Source: Halichoerus grypus
Lineage: Eukaryota > Chordata > Mammalia > Carnivora > Phocidae
DNA length: 64,000 nucleotides
Reading direction: 5' to 3'
Assembly (NCBI RefSeq): GCF_964656455.1
Contig: NC_135717.1
Span: 136,724,308-136,788,307 of the forward strand
Below the pieces are notes generated by a model. The model was not told where the DNA came from. It saw only the letters and a list, made by a program, of their open reading frames with translations, and did not search any database. Of this stretch, positions 47,391-58,345 are shown one piece after another. Each line of letters begins with the position of its first letter. Positions within the stretch are counted from its first letter, which is position 1. The position numbers were made by a program, and so were the translations under genes.

Positions 47391-48585
47391 ATTATACACC
47401 AAGACCATGTAGGATTTATCCCTGGGATACAAGAACACAAATCAATTAATGTAATACACATATTAACAGAATGAAGGATAAAAATCCTATGACCATCTCA
47501 CAGATACAAAAAAGAATTTAACAAAATATAACACCCTTTCATTAATAAAGACTCTTCACAAACTAGGAATGGAAAGAATTTACTTCAACGTGATAAAGGC
47601 CATATATGAAAAGCCCCCAGCTAACATCTTAATCAATAGGAAAAGCTGAAAACTCCTCTAAGATTAGGAACAAGGCAAGGATGCCACTCTCACCACTTCT
47701 ATTAAACATGGTACTTGAAGTTCTAGCAAGAGCAATTAGGCAAGAAAAAGAAATAATAAAAGGCATCCAAATTAGTAAGAAAGAAGTAAAATTATCTCTG
47801 TTTCCAGATGACAGGATCTTAGATATCGGAAACCCTAAAGACTCCCCCAAAAAGCTTTTAGAATTAATAAAAAATTCAGTAAAGTAAAATCAACATGCAA
47901 AAATTAGTTGTATTTCTATACACCAACAATGAACTGTCAAAAAGGAAACTAAGGAAAAAAGGTCCCATTTACAATAATATTAAAAAGAATCAAATACTGA
48001 GGAATAAACTTAACCAAGGAGGTGAAACAACTAACCACTAAAAAAAATACAAAACATTGATGGAAGAAATTAAAGAAGACACAAGTAAATGGAAAGATAC
48101 CTCGTATTCAGAGGTTCGAAGACTTAATATGGTTAAAATGTCCCTACTGCTTACACCTATCTATAATTCAATATAATCTCTATCAAAATATCAATGAATT
48201 TTTGTTTGCAAAAATAGGAAAAAAATCCTAAAATTCATGTGGAACCACTAAAGACTCTGAATAGCCTAAGCAACCTGGAGAAAGAACAAAGCTGAGTCAT
48301 CACAATTCCTGATTTTAAAATATGCCACAAAGTTATAGTAATTCTAGCAGCATGGTACTGGCATGAAAACAGACACCTAGACCAATGGAAGAGAATAGAG
48401 AACTCAGAAATAAACCTATGGATATACTGTCAACTGATCTTTAACATGGGTACCAAGAATATACAATGGGAAAATGAGAGTCTCTTCAACAAATGGTATT
48501 GAAAAACTGGATATTCACAGTAAAGTTACTTAAATATGATCAGTTCCACATTGCACCATTGACTGTATAAAAAAGTAAAGTTTCT
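47391..48585 (+). mobile_element. L1 ORF2 reverse-transcriptase segment, plus strand (right arm of an inverted L1)
   Basis: Begins ATTATACACCAAGACCATGT (the L1 region just before the RT core) and runs to CTTCAACAAATGGTATTGAA and a little beyond. In L1 coordinates it lies directly upstream of the minus-strand arm to its left, with a small overlap around CAACAAATGG. Several stops and frameshifts. Confidence 0.9.
47510..48540 (+). pseudogene. L1 ORF2 pseudogene (RT region)
   Basis: The open piece at 47681-47887 translates to the RT palm region ([19 protein letters not shown]). The catalytic box is degraded: the frame reads [10 protein letters not shown] where F-A-D-D is expected, so the Ala is replaced by Pro although both Asp remain. 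A frameshift ends it soon after. Upstream and downstream pieces are in other frames. No intact ORF2 product is possible. Confidence 0.85.
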
Positions 48586-48783
48586 GGGGTACCTCGTTGG
48601 CTCAGTCAGTTAAGCTCCCACCTCTTGATTTCGGCTCAAGTCACAGTCTCAGGGTCATGAAATTGAGTCCCGGGTCAGGTTCCACGCTCAGTGGGGAGTC
48701 TGCCTGAGATTCTTTCTCCCTCTGTCCCTCCCTCTGCTCATGCTCTCTCTCTCTCAAATAAATAAATAAATCTTTTTAAAAAG
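48586..48783 (+). mobile_element. CAN-SINE, plus strand
   Basis: Head GGGGTACCTCGTTGGCTCAG, CTCTTGATTTCGGCTCAAGT, GGGTCATGAAATTGAGTCCC, CT-rich body and AAATAAATAAATAAATCTTT tail. Duplication GTAAAGTTTCT / GTAAAGTTACT at 48575-48585 and 48784-48794. It inserted at the right edge of the L1 arm. Confidence 0.95.
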
Positions 48784-48794
48784 GTAAAGTTACT

Positions 48795-49885
48795 TTAATT
48801 TGCATAGACATCAATGACATTTGCCTCTTAAATCATCTTTATACATCTTAATTCACATCCCAGAAAGAGTAATAGGCCTATGTTTGTTTTGCATATTTAT
48901 TTCATAATTTTTTAACCTGAAAGTTTAATAATTTGGAGTATTAATCCATTGCCAAATATTCCAGCAAAATATAGATGTCAAAGAGACTATCTTAAAGAAT
49001 CATGGCCCTTTGTGAACTACTCTCAGGAGGAAATGCACTCAAAAATGAGCTGTCTTCCAGTACGTGCAATAGCAGCTCCCATTTTGATGCTTAAGACTAT
49101 GATGTGTCATCTGCTCACAATTATTCCATCTTCCTGCATACTTCTCATTCACGACTGCTGATTCTTGCCTTTCTTCTAGGACCCACTTTGGCTCCCCTCT
49201 CCCCAATGACTCTGGCCACAAGTTGCATTCATATTTAAAAAAACATTCACTTTATTTCAACAGTCTTTGAAAGTTCCACCTGACGAACTAGACAATGAAT
49301 TCCATAACAGCATCATCTTTTCTTTCATATCCTCCACAATACTCATTAATTCCTTGACTCTCAATTATGTTTAACCTAATGATAAATTTAATAACATGTT
49401 AGAATTATAATCTCCAAATTGAATCTATGCTCACTCTCTACCACCAAGGGTATTCGAACTTGCCATATCTGGTTATAGAAATACATCTTACTCTGGAGAA
49501 ATCAAGAAATCCTTGAAGGGCTGGCAGTGATGAAAGTAGAAATAGGTGTATCTCAACCAAGGGCCAGTGAGAAAATGAAAGCACCATTAACAGATTAAAT
49601 TAGAACCCAATATAAGCTTGAAATTCAAAGACAGGGCCAGGAAGGTGAAGGTTAATAATGTAACCAAGTTTTAAGGGGTCAATGGATCATTAAAACTAAG
49701 GATGCAGACACAACACAGCTCAGAATGAGTCTTGTAAGGAAGGACTATAGAACAATGGTGGTAAGGTCCTAAAACTTGTAAGTTCAAGGTAGTCCATATT
49801 GAAGACTGAAACCTTCCTATATTCGAGCATTTCTCAGTGCAACTGAGTTCTTTATTTTCTAATGGGAAACTAAACAATTACAACT
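48795..49885. other. Unique DNA, no element recognised
   Basis: Overlapping opposite-strand frames at 48949-49221 have no family resemblance or splice context. Confidence 0.4.
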
Positions 49886-49889
49886 GGGA

Positions 49890-50130
49890 GATGGAACACA
49901 TGTAACTGAATGCCTCCTATGTTCCAAACACTTTCTACATGCCATTTCCATTAATTCTCTCATTAGTTTATAACATACGTTTATTTCCATTAACAAAAGA
50001 AGAAACTGAGAGTCAGAGAGGTGGAGTGATTTTTCAACACTAATAAATAATGTATCTGCAATGGGAAATTTTGTCCAATTTCAAAGTACATTTTATTCCC
50101 TACTCTGTGTTGTCTATCTATGAAGAATAT
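49890..50130 (+). mobile_element. MIR, plus strand
   Basis: ATGCCTCCTATGTTCCAAAC, CATTAATTCTCTCATTAGTT, AAAAGAAGAAACTGAGAGTC and GAGGTGGAGTGATTTTTCAA follow MIR order. Confidence 0.82.
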
Positions 50131-50172
50131 CATCTTAAGGGATAAGGCACATTTATCTTCTGTTTATGGTTA

Positions 50173-50510
50173 TGAGTAAGGGACAGGCGGGGCTAGGTAG
50201 GGAGAGATAGATAGGGGGCTATGTGATCAGGTTCACAGAAATCTCCTGAAGTATAGGGAAACCGGAGATAAGGGAACAAACTGGACCACCCTGCCCTACG
50301 CATGTGGGTGGGTGTCTTTTTTAATGACAATCACCTGTGACTAACCCTAAAGGCCCTCAGTGGCAACCCTGGGACCCCTCTCACTCTTGAGAGTTTTTCT
50401 TTTTTTTCTGTATCCTTGCTTAATAAACTTCTATTGCTTTACTCACTCTCCTTTGTCCATAAGATTCATTCTTCGACTCTGTGAGACAAGAACCTAGCTG
50501 TCCAGCTTCA
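50173..50510 (+). mobile_element. Class I ERV (gammaretrovirus-like) solo LTR, plus strand
   Basis: A 338-bp unit with TG...CA ends and a perfect 4-bp duplication GTTA at 50169-50172 and 50511-50514, the size made by gammaretroviral integrases. It has AATAAA at 50422-50427, then the R/U5-like sequence TTTACTCACTCTCCTTTGTC and TTCATTCTTCGACTCTGTGA with GACAAGAACC, common in ERV1 LTRs. No primer-binding site or internal retroviral sequence follows, so it is a solo LTR left by recombination. A T-rich stretch lies just before the polyadenylation signal. Confidence 0.85.
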
Positions 50511-50514
50511 GTTA

Positions 50515-51970
50515 GGCAGACATACACTCACACAAAACATGGTTGCTTCATGTCTCATGGGTGCATGTTTATGTGTTTGTTTGATGGTTTTAATTCGAGG
50601 CTAAAACTCCAACCTCTGAATCTTTGGTTTGGAATGCCTCTTCTCAACATCGATTCTGCATGTTCTCCACATTGCACGATATTACAGGGTGTCTGATTCT
50701 ACTTGACTCATCTCCTAAGGAAAGTCCTGACTTTTCTATTTAACATTTACAGGAATTAATTTCAATACAGATGAGACAAATGAGTGCATGTGTGAATGTG
50801 TATGTGTGTGTGAATGGAAATAATTAATGTTAAAACAAAAGAATGTGGGAATAAATATTACCTGAATATCCTGGGCATCAGTTGAGCTAAATACTTTTGC
50901 AAGAAGAGGGAGCAAGTTGAGCAGCCACCCTCTTCTTCCATCTCCTTCTGTTATGCCAGTGCGTTTTATTGTCTCCCAAGTGATTTTGTATGCAGCTATA
51001 AAGTTTCAGGCAGTCAGCCATTATGCAGGTATTCCCCAGCCTCTGCATTGCCTTATAGTTACATGATGGATCTGTCACAAAGTGAACACAGATAGAATGA
51101 AAGTAATGAACAGAGATTGAAATTGGTTAAATATACTACTATAGTGCTGCAATAATGTCAACCCATTCCTTCTCCACCAACCAAAGATTACAATTACTTG
51201 AAAAAACAATAAAAAACGGATGCCATTTTTCAGAACCTTTGGGAAGTGGTTAAATCTTCACAAAGCAAATGTTTCTACAGAAACCCTTTGGGCACAATGA
51301 GCCTTTTGGAAGAAAATAATTTGATCCTGTTTCTTTTTAGAGATTCTCACCAAAGGGACAGGAAACCTTCTACCAACATACTCACCTAGGTAAGAGAAGA
51401 CTAGAGTTTGCTAACAGGCCCTGTTTCAACTGCATATATATCTTTCCTGCATTCTTATAATGAGCCTGTTTTTACAGGGTGAACATATTTCAAATGTAAA
51501 CAAAGAAAAAATAAGCTGAAAGCTGCTAATGTTAAGTTTAGAGCTTGCAGAAATATCAACTAGTGAAGAACAGCTGCCAGAATAAGACTCTTGTACTCAT
51601 AGAGATGATTTTTCTCACAGAATTTGAAAGAAATTGTAATGATGAATCATAAGCCCTGCTATAAATAAATTATGACTGCAAATTGCCAGATACAGAAATA
51701 TTCTCATTAAAGTCCATTGTCTTTGAAGACAAAATTACCTCATTTATTATTTCAGTAGACTCAAACCAATTTAGAACAATTAAAGCCTGCATTATCAAGC
51801 ACGGTTGATATGCACTGAAAATACATTAAAAGAGAAACAGGTGCTGTTCCAATTTAATAGGATCAATCTCTGACTATCTACTATATGAAGCATGTTACTT
51901 TGTTGTAGAAACAATTTAGAGTGTTCACTGAATGGATGCCAATTTCTAATCAGCCAAGGACAACGTGGCA
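50515..51970. other. Unique DNA, no element recognised
   Basis: No repeat assigned. The part at 51480-51860 is repeat-free, AT-rich and motif-dense and may be a conserved non-coding element; this is only an impression. A short GT run lies at 50787-50812. Confidence 0.4.
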
Positions 51971-51974
51971 TCAT

Positions 51975-52290
51975 CTTATGCCAACTGATTCATTCATTTA
52001 TTTATTCATTTATTCAATCAATCCTTCCACATTTCTACTGCACTTACTATGTGCAAGACAATTAACCAAGCATGATGGGAAATTCAAAGACGGCTCATGC
52101 ATATTCTTTAGGAGAGTAAAAATGACATGTACTCAAAGAAAGGTAATTTAAGATTGAAACTGAATTACACATGCAGTGCCAAGAAGTTGAAAGGAATGAA
52201 AGCTGAGTTTTTGATTGGAGAGGCCAAGGAAGCCTATGAGAAATTGACATTATGTGAACTAGGGACTGAAGAGTATAAGATCACTCCATC
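51975..52290 (-). mobile_element. L2 3' end, minus strand
   Basis: ATTCATTCATTTATTTATTC (terminal repeats), CTGCACTTACTATGTGCAAG, GGGAAATTCAAAGACGGCTC and GAGAGGCCAAGGAAGCCTAT read as reverse L2. Confidence 0.78.
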
Positions 52291-52294
52291 TTTT

Positions 52295-52845
52295 TGATAT
52301 TCAAGAATAATATTCCAGGAAGGATGAAGAGTGGGAAAGAGGGCAAAGGGGGAGGAATAGTGAAGAGTTTAGTCTAGAATGAATGATGGAGTATTAAAGA
52401 AAGTTGCACTAGACTAGACTAGACTGAAAAAGTCAAAGCCAGAGCAGAAGCTTAAAATCAATGGTTCTAGATATATTTGGTAAACGTTAGGGCACAATTG
52501 AGAGCATGTAAGTGGATTAATGGTGCAATCAGAATGAACAGAAGTATACAGGAAGGGTTCTGCATGCTGTAATTACTAGGGTAACATTTACAAGGATAAA
52601 AACACTATATGACTTCTAAATTAGCATGTGGAGAAGTGGGGTGTATACAATCAACCTGAAAGCAAAGAAAAAAGGATAAAACATTGAAAATTAAGTAATT
52701 TCAATGGAGTATTAATTAAAATAATACATAGTAAAATAATGGGATGAATTTAAAATAGGTAAATGTGCATATTAGACAGAAAAAAAATAAAAGTTAAATT
52801 TAGAAAAATAACACTATAAACCTGGAGAATGTTGAGGGAAGACAA
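52295..52845. other. AT-rich DNA, no element recognised
   Basis: A GACTA pentanucleotide repeats about three times at 52407-52424. Otherwise nothing. Confidence 0.45.
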
Positions 52846-52849
52846 TCAT

Positions 52850-54110
52850 AGAGAAAACACTTATTAATAAAGTAGAAAATGAGCAATGGTAAGGATCCAA
52901 AAATTCATATTTTGAAATGTCTAATTAAAATGAGGTAATTCTGGCATGAGTGAACAGTAAAAATACGAGAGAACATTCAAATAACCAAAGTCAGAAAAGA
53001 CAAAGGCAACATTGCTAGAGGTGTTGCAGGTATTCAACCAATGAACCAACCAAAGGGGATTATGATCCAATTTATGCTCCAAACTAGAAAGTGGAAATTA
53101 AATGGGTGAACTAAAAATATAATCACCCAAACTGACACAGGTAGAAATTTAAACAAATGAATAATTCCAGAACTATTAAATAAAGTTAGTGTGTGTGATC
53201 AAACAAATAAGCATAACTCTTCACAAACGACTAGCTGGTTTCATCAGTTAAGTTCCACCAAACACTCAAGGCAGAAAGACTGCTCATCATATGTAAAAAT
53301 CTATCAGAGAACAGAAAAAGTATGATCATTTTCTAATTCAATATATGAACCTAGTCTAATCTTGAGTCAAAATCTGATAAAAACAATATAAGAAAATTCC
53401 AAACCAGTATTGTCCCATGAAACCTAAAGAAAGTATAAGCAAAGGAAATGTAGCAGCATCGGCAGATAATATTACATTGTGTTTATCACAGGAATTCAAG
53501 GTTAGTTTTGCTTTAAATTCAATCAATGAAATTATTATATTATGTAGAAAAGGCATATGATGAAATTTATAATCCATTCATGATAAACCAGAAATGTTAT
53601 GCAACTTCTTCAACCTGATGAAAGTTATGTACAAGAAACTTAGAGCAAAAATAGCAATTAAATGTTGAATTGTTTTTTTTTTCTTAGAGATTAGGCATAA
53701 GTCATAGATTCCCATTTTCACCATTTTTATTTAATATGTTACTGGAGAGTCTAGGTAGTCTAATATGCCAAAAAAAGAAGTGCGTACGTAGGTGTGTGTG
53801 CGCATGCTCGTGCTTGTATGAACACACATTATCAAGTTTAGTAAGTATACAGGATTTAAAATCAATATCTAAAAATTAACTGTATTCTATACATAAGTTC
53901 AATGAGTAATAAAAAAATAAGGGTCATCATTTAAAATAGCATAAAAATGTCATGTACCTAGGAGTAAATCTATCAAAAGATTATGAAATATTTACTTATT
54001 GACACTGAAGAAAACCTCAAAAAAGGGAGAGTTCTATTCTATCAATTAATTGAAATACTCAATATTTAGTGACATTGATTTTTCTCAAATTGCTTTATAA
54101 TAACAGAATT
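52850..54110 (+). mobile_element. Old L1M ORF2 fragment, plus strand, highly diverged
   Basis: ACATTCAAATAACCAAAGTC, AAACTGACACAGGTAGAAAT, TCATCAGTTAAGTTCCACCA, ACCAGTATTGTCCCATGAAA, CATTTTTATTTAATATGTTA, AAAATAGCATAAAAATGTCA and ATGTACCTAGGAGTAAATCT are recognisable L1 ORF2 landmarks (endonuclease end through RT). Many indels. A GT/GC-rich interruption lies at 53790-53817. Confidence 0.75.
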
Positions 54111-54114
54111 TGTG

Positions 54115-55055
54115 ATGAAACTTGATAAACTGTGTGTGAAGAAATTTATAAGTATGTAGGAAATGCAAAAGGCAAAAATAGCTTACATGGTGGTCTTAGT
54201 CAAGTTTTCCTAGAAAGGAGTGTGAAGAAAAAAACATAATAAATACTACTTCTTTATTGTGAGCTTGAGTATCAGAGAAGAAAATGAGGAAAAAACTATT
54301 TGAAGCAGGGAAAAATATGGGAAGCAAATTTAATGAATTTTGAAACTGGCCATTGCTTCATAAGGAAACACAGATGCACACTTGGACACACAGGCAATCC
54401 CTGAACAGTCTGTACAAAAACACCATGTCCCGGAAGTCCATGAAGGAGAGGAATAGACAAGGAAGTTATCAGCTCTCTCCCATCTTTTATCTCAAATTTG
54501 GCATCATGCCGAGATAGCCTGGCCCCTTTGGCAGTGGATGGAAAAGCTTTGTCCCATGTCCTGCCACATGTTACTTGCATCAGAAACTAGAAAAGTGGGA
54601 GAAGCCAGGGAATCCAGGTCTTGACATCAGTGGTGATGATCACACACAGTCCTTTGTGTTGGAGTCGGGTTGAAGCGAGCATCTCAAGGGCCAGGAGACA
54701 GGCAGGTGTGACTAATAGAATCCAAAGTAGCATATAAGAGAAATACAGTACAACGAAGTGGGAGAATTTTCACCAGTTATCAAGAATTAATATTAAATTC
54801 TACTGATTAAGAACCTTTGGTAATGGGGTTGACAAATAATCTAAAGGATTGTAAAGAAGATCCTGAAATAAAACCAGGCACACACGGACATGATTTATGA
54901 CAAAGGTAATTTTGGTGGTGCTTATAATGCTCAATTTATTAATCTGAGTATTAGTTACAATAGTATTGACTTTATTTGTTAAACTGTGTCAGATTGACTA
55001 AATTGTGTGTTTGAAATACTACATCCAATGAAAAAAATAAAACAAATGCAAATGC
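54115..55055. other. Unique DNA, no element recognised
   Basis: The part at 54340-54720 is less AT-rich with a few CpG (GTCCCGGAAG, ATGCCGAGA, GTCGGGTTGAAGCGAGC). It might be an old LTR, but I could not match one. Confidence 0.35.
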
Positions 55056-55059
55056 TCCT

Positions 55060-55332
55060 GTCAAGGATATACATTGTCATTTACATCTGAACCACGTTTA
55101 AATTTTAAACATCAGCTTGTCAATATTTACAAAATATACTGCAGGGATTTTGATTAGGTTTGCATTGAATTTATAGATCAGTCTGAGAAGAAGGGACATT
55201 TTAACAATACTAAGTCTCCCAATCCATGAACACAGTACATCTCTTTACTTATTTAGGTCATCTTTGATTTATTTAATCAGTGTTTTACATTTTCACTACA
55301 CAGATTGTATTTTGTTAGATTTGTACCTAGAT
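55060..55332 (-). mobile_element. Old L1 ORF2 fragment, minus strand (right-hand part of a split copy)
   Basis: TTGCATTGAATTTATAGATC, GGGACATTTTAACAATACTA, CCAATCCATGAACACAGTAC, AGGTCATCTTTGATTTATTT and GATTTGTACCTAGATTTCT form the classic reverse L1 ORF2 block. The sequence resumes after the LTR nest at 56181. Confidence 0.85.
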
Positions 55333-56176
55333 TTCTTAGTCCAGTCAGGCTGCTATTGAAAGAGGACTCTGCCTCCATTTTGACCTCAAACCTTCTAGTT
55401 GAGTTCTTTCTAGCTCATCTCTAGCTCAGAGCAAAGCATCCCTTGACAGGTGCCTAAACTACACCCTCAAGCAAGAAGGACTGCGGAGCCAGCAAGATCC
55501 CGCCCATGATTGACTCCAAGACAATGATGGATTTGACCTTCACTGCATACCTTGCATGAACCTGCCCACCTTTGCTCCACATTTTCCTTACATAAACCTG
55601 TATTTTTGGCATTTTAGACAGTACTTGAGACACTAGTCTACCATCTTCCTAGTGTTGGCCTCACTGAAATAAATCCCTTTCTTGTTTCACCACCATTCAT
55701 TTCTCTGCCTTTGGATTTTGTCAGTGGTGAGTGGCCGAACCTGGTCTGCTTGGAATCCCCAGAACCAGGTACTCTTGCACCCCGGTGCCCTGGCCACACC
55801 ATAACAAGATGTTACAAACTGGGCAGCTTGTAAACAACAAAAATTTATTTCTCATAGTTCTAGAGGCTGGGAAGTCCAAGATCAAGTTGTCAGCTTGGTC
55901 ACATTCTGAAGGTGAGGGCTCTCTTCCTGGTTCTTAGCCAGTACCTTTTGGCTGTGTCTTCACATGGTAGAAGGGCACAAACAAACTCTCAGGGAAGAGG
56001 GAGGGCTTTTTTTTTTTTTTTTTTTTAGTAAGAACACTGATGCCATTCATGAGGGCTCCACCTTCATGACCTCCTAAATGTCTTACCTCCTAATGCCATC
56101 ACTTGGGCTTTGGATTTCAACATATGAAAGGGGTAGGATGGGGGAAGGGGATGTTACAAACATTCTCAGCATAATA
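55333..56176 (-). mobile_element. MaLR LTR (MLT1A/MST-like), minus strand, split by an ERV1-type LTR
   Basis: Left piece TTTCTTAGTCCAGTCAGGCT with GCTAT; right piece from about 55803 with AACAAGATGTTACAAACTGG, TTATTTCTCATAGTTCTAGA, TCTTCACATGGTAGAAGGGC, CATTCATGAGGGCTCCACCT and TTTGGATTTCAACATATGAA. Together they make one LTR. A T-run of about 20 nt at 56008-56027 has grown inside it. Confidence 0.88.
55357..55798 (+). mobile_element. Class I ERV-like solo LTR, plus strand, nested in MaLR LTR
   Basis: A 442-bp unit starting TGAAAGAGGACTCTGCCTCC and ending GCCCTGGCCACA interrupts the MaLR LTR exactly between GCTGCTAT and AACAAGATG. Flanking 4-bp CTAT (55353-55356) and CCAT (55799-55802) form a duplication with one change. 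It has AATAAA at 55668-55673 and a downstream CTCTGCCTTTGGATTTTGTC R/U5-like part. No internal retroviral sequence is attached, so it is a solo LTR. Confidence 0.8.
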
Positions 56177-56180
56177 GTAG

Positions 56181-56430
56181 GTATTTCTTTTTTTTTGGTA
56201 TCATAAATGGCATTATTATTATTATTATTATTATCATTATTAAAATTTTGAGTTTCAATTATTCATTGCTAATATATAGATAGACAATTTATTTTTGTGT
56301 ATTGACCTTGTATCCTGTGACCTTGCTAAGCTCATTAATTCCAGGTGCTTTTCTTGTAGATTCTTTAGGCTTTTCTAAGTAGATAATCATGTCATCTATG
56401 AACAGAGACAGATTTATTTCTTATGTTATA
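56181..56430 (-). mobile_element. Old L1 ORF2 fragment, minus strand (continuation)
   Basis: TGTGTATTGACCTTGTATCC, TGACCTTGCTAAGCTCATTA, TTCTTTAGGCTTTTCTAAGT and ATAATCATGTCATCTATGAA continue the same reverse L1 copy as 55060-55332. An (ATT)n run sits at 56212-56240. Confidence 0.85.
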
Positions 56431-56672
56431 ATTCATTTCAATGAATCCCTGAAAAAAAAACATAATTTTTATTGAAGGTTTGAATGGGTTATTTTCAGTA
56501 TTAGATTAAAAGAAACTAAAAGTATCTTTTAGGCATTCCCTAAAGAGTATTTAATTTGCCACAAATATGAAATGCTAAGGGTAAAGGGCTGTGTCTTTAT
56601 GACTCAACTAGAGGGTCATCCCTGATCAAGGGAAACTCTAGGTAACCAAACTCTCTCAGAAATTATTTTCTG

Positions 56673-56872
56673 GGGCGCCTGGGTGGCTCAGTCATTAAGC
56701 GTCTGCCTTCGGCTCAGGTCATGATCCCAGGGTCCTGGGATCGAGCCCCGCATTGGGCTCCCTGCTCGGCAGGAAGCCTGCTTCTCCCTCTCCTGCTCCC
56801 CCTGCTTGTGTTCCCCCCTCGCTGTGTCTCTCTCTGTCAAATAAATAAATAAAATCTTTAAAAAAAAAAAAA
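56673..56872 (+). mobile_element. CAN-SINE, plus strand, best-preserved copy
   Basis: Full head GGGCGCCTGGGTGGCTCAGT, A-box-like TGGCTCAGTCA (56684-), B-box-like GGATCGAGCCC (56738-56748), CT-rich body, AAATAAATAAATAAAATCTT and an uninterrupted run of 13-14 A. A perfect 15-bp duplication, AGAAATTATTTTCTG, lies at 56658-56672 and 56873-56887. The internal RNA polymerase III boxes look intact. Likely the youngest insertion in the window. Confidence 0.98.
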
Positions 56873-56887
56873 AGAAATTATTTTCTG

Positions 56888-57775
56888 ACCAGCACCCCAC
56901 CTTTGCTTGTGGACCTTGTTATCAACACTTTCCATCACTTTTGATTTTTCAATTTGCCTACGGAACTTCATTCTCATACTTCCAACTGTATCCCAGTTAT
57001 TTCTCTTTTGACTAGACAGTGAGACCAAAGCAGGTAAGAGGACCAGCCATCTGGTTTGTTCCAGACATTCCCTAATTTAGCCCTTGTAGTCCCACATCTT
57101 GAAAAACCCTCAGTCTCACATTAACTGGGACTCTGGTCATCCTTAAGTAGGATGATATGTATTTTAAGAAAATATGGTTCCTGCTACAAAAATTACATTA
57201 AATATTTTTATAAATGTTAATGCTAGTATTTTAAGGTATAATGAATATGAAATAAAATTCATCAATCTTACCTGTTCTATCTCTTTTCAAATCAGGTTAC
57301 TTTTTAGAGATCTCCTTTTGTAATTTGTTATAGTGCAACATCTAATTATATAAATACTTGAATATCCAGTGAATCCTTTGCTTGGTAACCTAGGAAATTT
57401 AAATTTGTTTTCACAAAATCTCTGTGCATGTACTGCCCTAAAAAATATCTACATAGATTATCAAAGGAATGGCTGGCATTGAGACAAATGTATCTGCCAT
57501 TTATCACATCTCATTGAGAAATGAGCATCATTAAACCCTACTGACTTTGCTTTCTGAAATTTTCCATCTTGTTCACCTCCTCCCACCTCCTGTGAGAAAC
57601 AACTAAACAGTATGTTGATTCTTAAGGCTCCTGGAAAACTCAGCACGAAGTGGAAATCCATGTCTTCTGGAGCTTTAATTTTGATTTAGGCAATGGAAAG
57701 ATTTTTTTCCTATAGATTACTTCTCACCACAGGATGTAGAAGAGCCATTTGTTTACCTGACATTATTAAACACAA
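56888..57775. other. Unique DNA, no element recognised
   Basis: Nothing assigned. Confidence 0.4.
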
Positions 57776-57779
57776 TGAG

Positions 57780-58075
57780 AAAAAAATAATAGGGAAAAGA
57801 TTCTATAAAGGATTCTGTAGGATACATGATAATGTGGAAAGGAGGTCATGACATTACTAAGTGGAAAAAACAAGCAGATGATTAAGCAGCATGTAAATTG
57901 TGATCGTGTTTTTAATCATATATAAGTTTGTTACTGAGTCTGTAAGAAAATTCACCTAGCGTTAGCATGTCATTGCTAGGTGGTGTGATATAACTGGAGA
58001 ATTTTACTAAATTCATTTTGCTTCACTATTTTTAAATGTCTATAATTCATACATAGTTCTATATAAAAATAATGA
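57780..58075 (+). mobile_element. Possible L1M 3'-end remnant, plus strand
   Basis: ACATTACTAAGTGGAAAAAA, GCAGCATGTAAATTGTGATC and the end TTTTTAAATGTCTATAATTC are reminiscent of the old L1M terminal region. Weak. Confidence 0.35.
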
Positions 58076-58149
58076 AAATTATTCAAATAATCAAAGTATA
58101 AAAATTACTAGTTTCAGAATATTTGCATGAGTCATGTCACAGCCATATG

Positions 58150-58345
58150 GGGTCATCCAAGTGCACTGGACATTCAATCAGGTGACTTTGATTCAAATTC
58201 TCGCTCTAGTTCTTACTGTGTAAAAAGGTTTTCAATCATCATGAATCTTAGATTTCTCATTTGCAGAATGGAAATAAAAATATCTCATATGGTTTCTGGG
58301 AATTTGAAATGAGGTTATATATGCAAAGATACTTTGAAAGCTCAA
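58150..58345 (-). mobile_element. MIR, minus strand
   Basis: CAGGTGACTTTGATTCAAAT, CTCGCTCTAGTTCTTACTGT, TTAGATTTCTCATTTGCAGA and GGGAATTTGAAATGAGGTTA follow reverse MIR order. Confidence 0.78.

Noticed and set aside
50173..50510. Full provirus starting at this LTR
   Set aside because: No primer-binding site, gag/pol/env-like sequence or second LTR within the window.
56673..56750. tRNA-like head with A and B boxes
   Set aside because: Part of a tRNA-derived SINE. It lacks a complete cloverleaf and is followed by the SINE body and A-tail, so not a tRNA gene.
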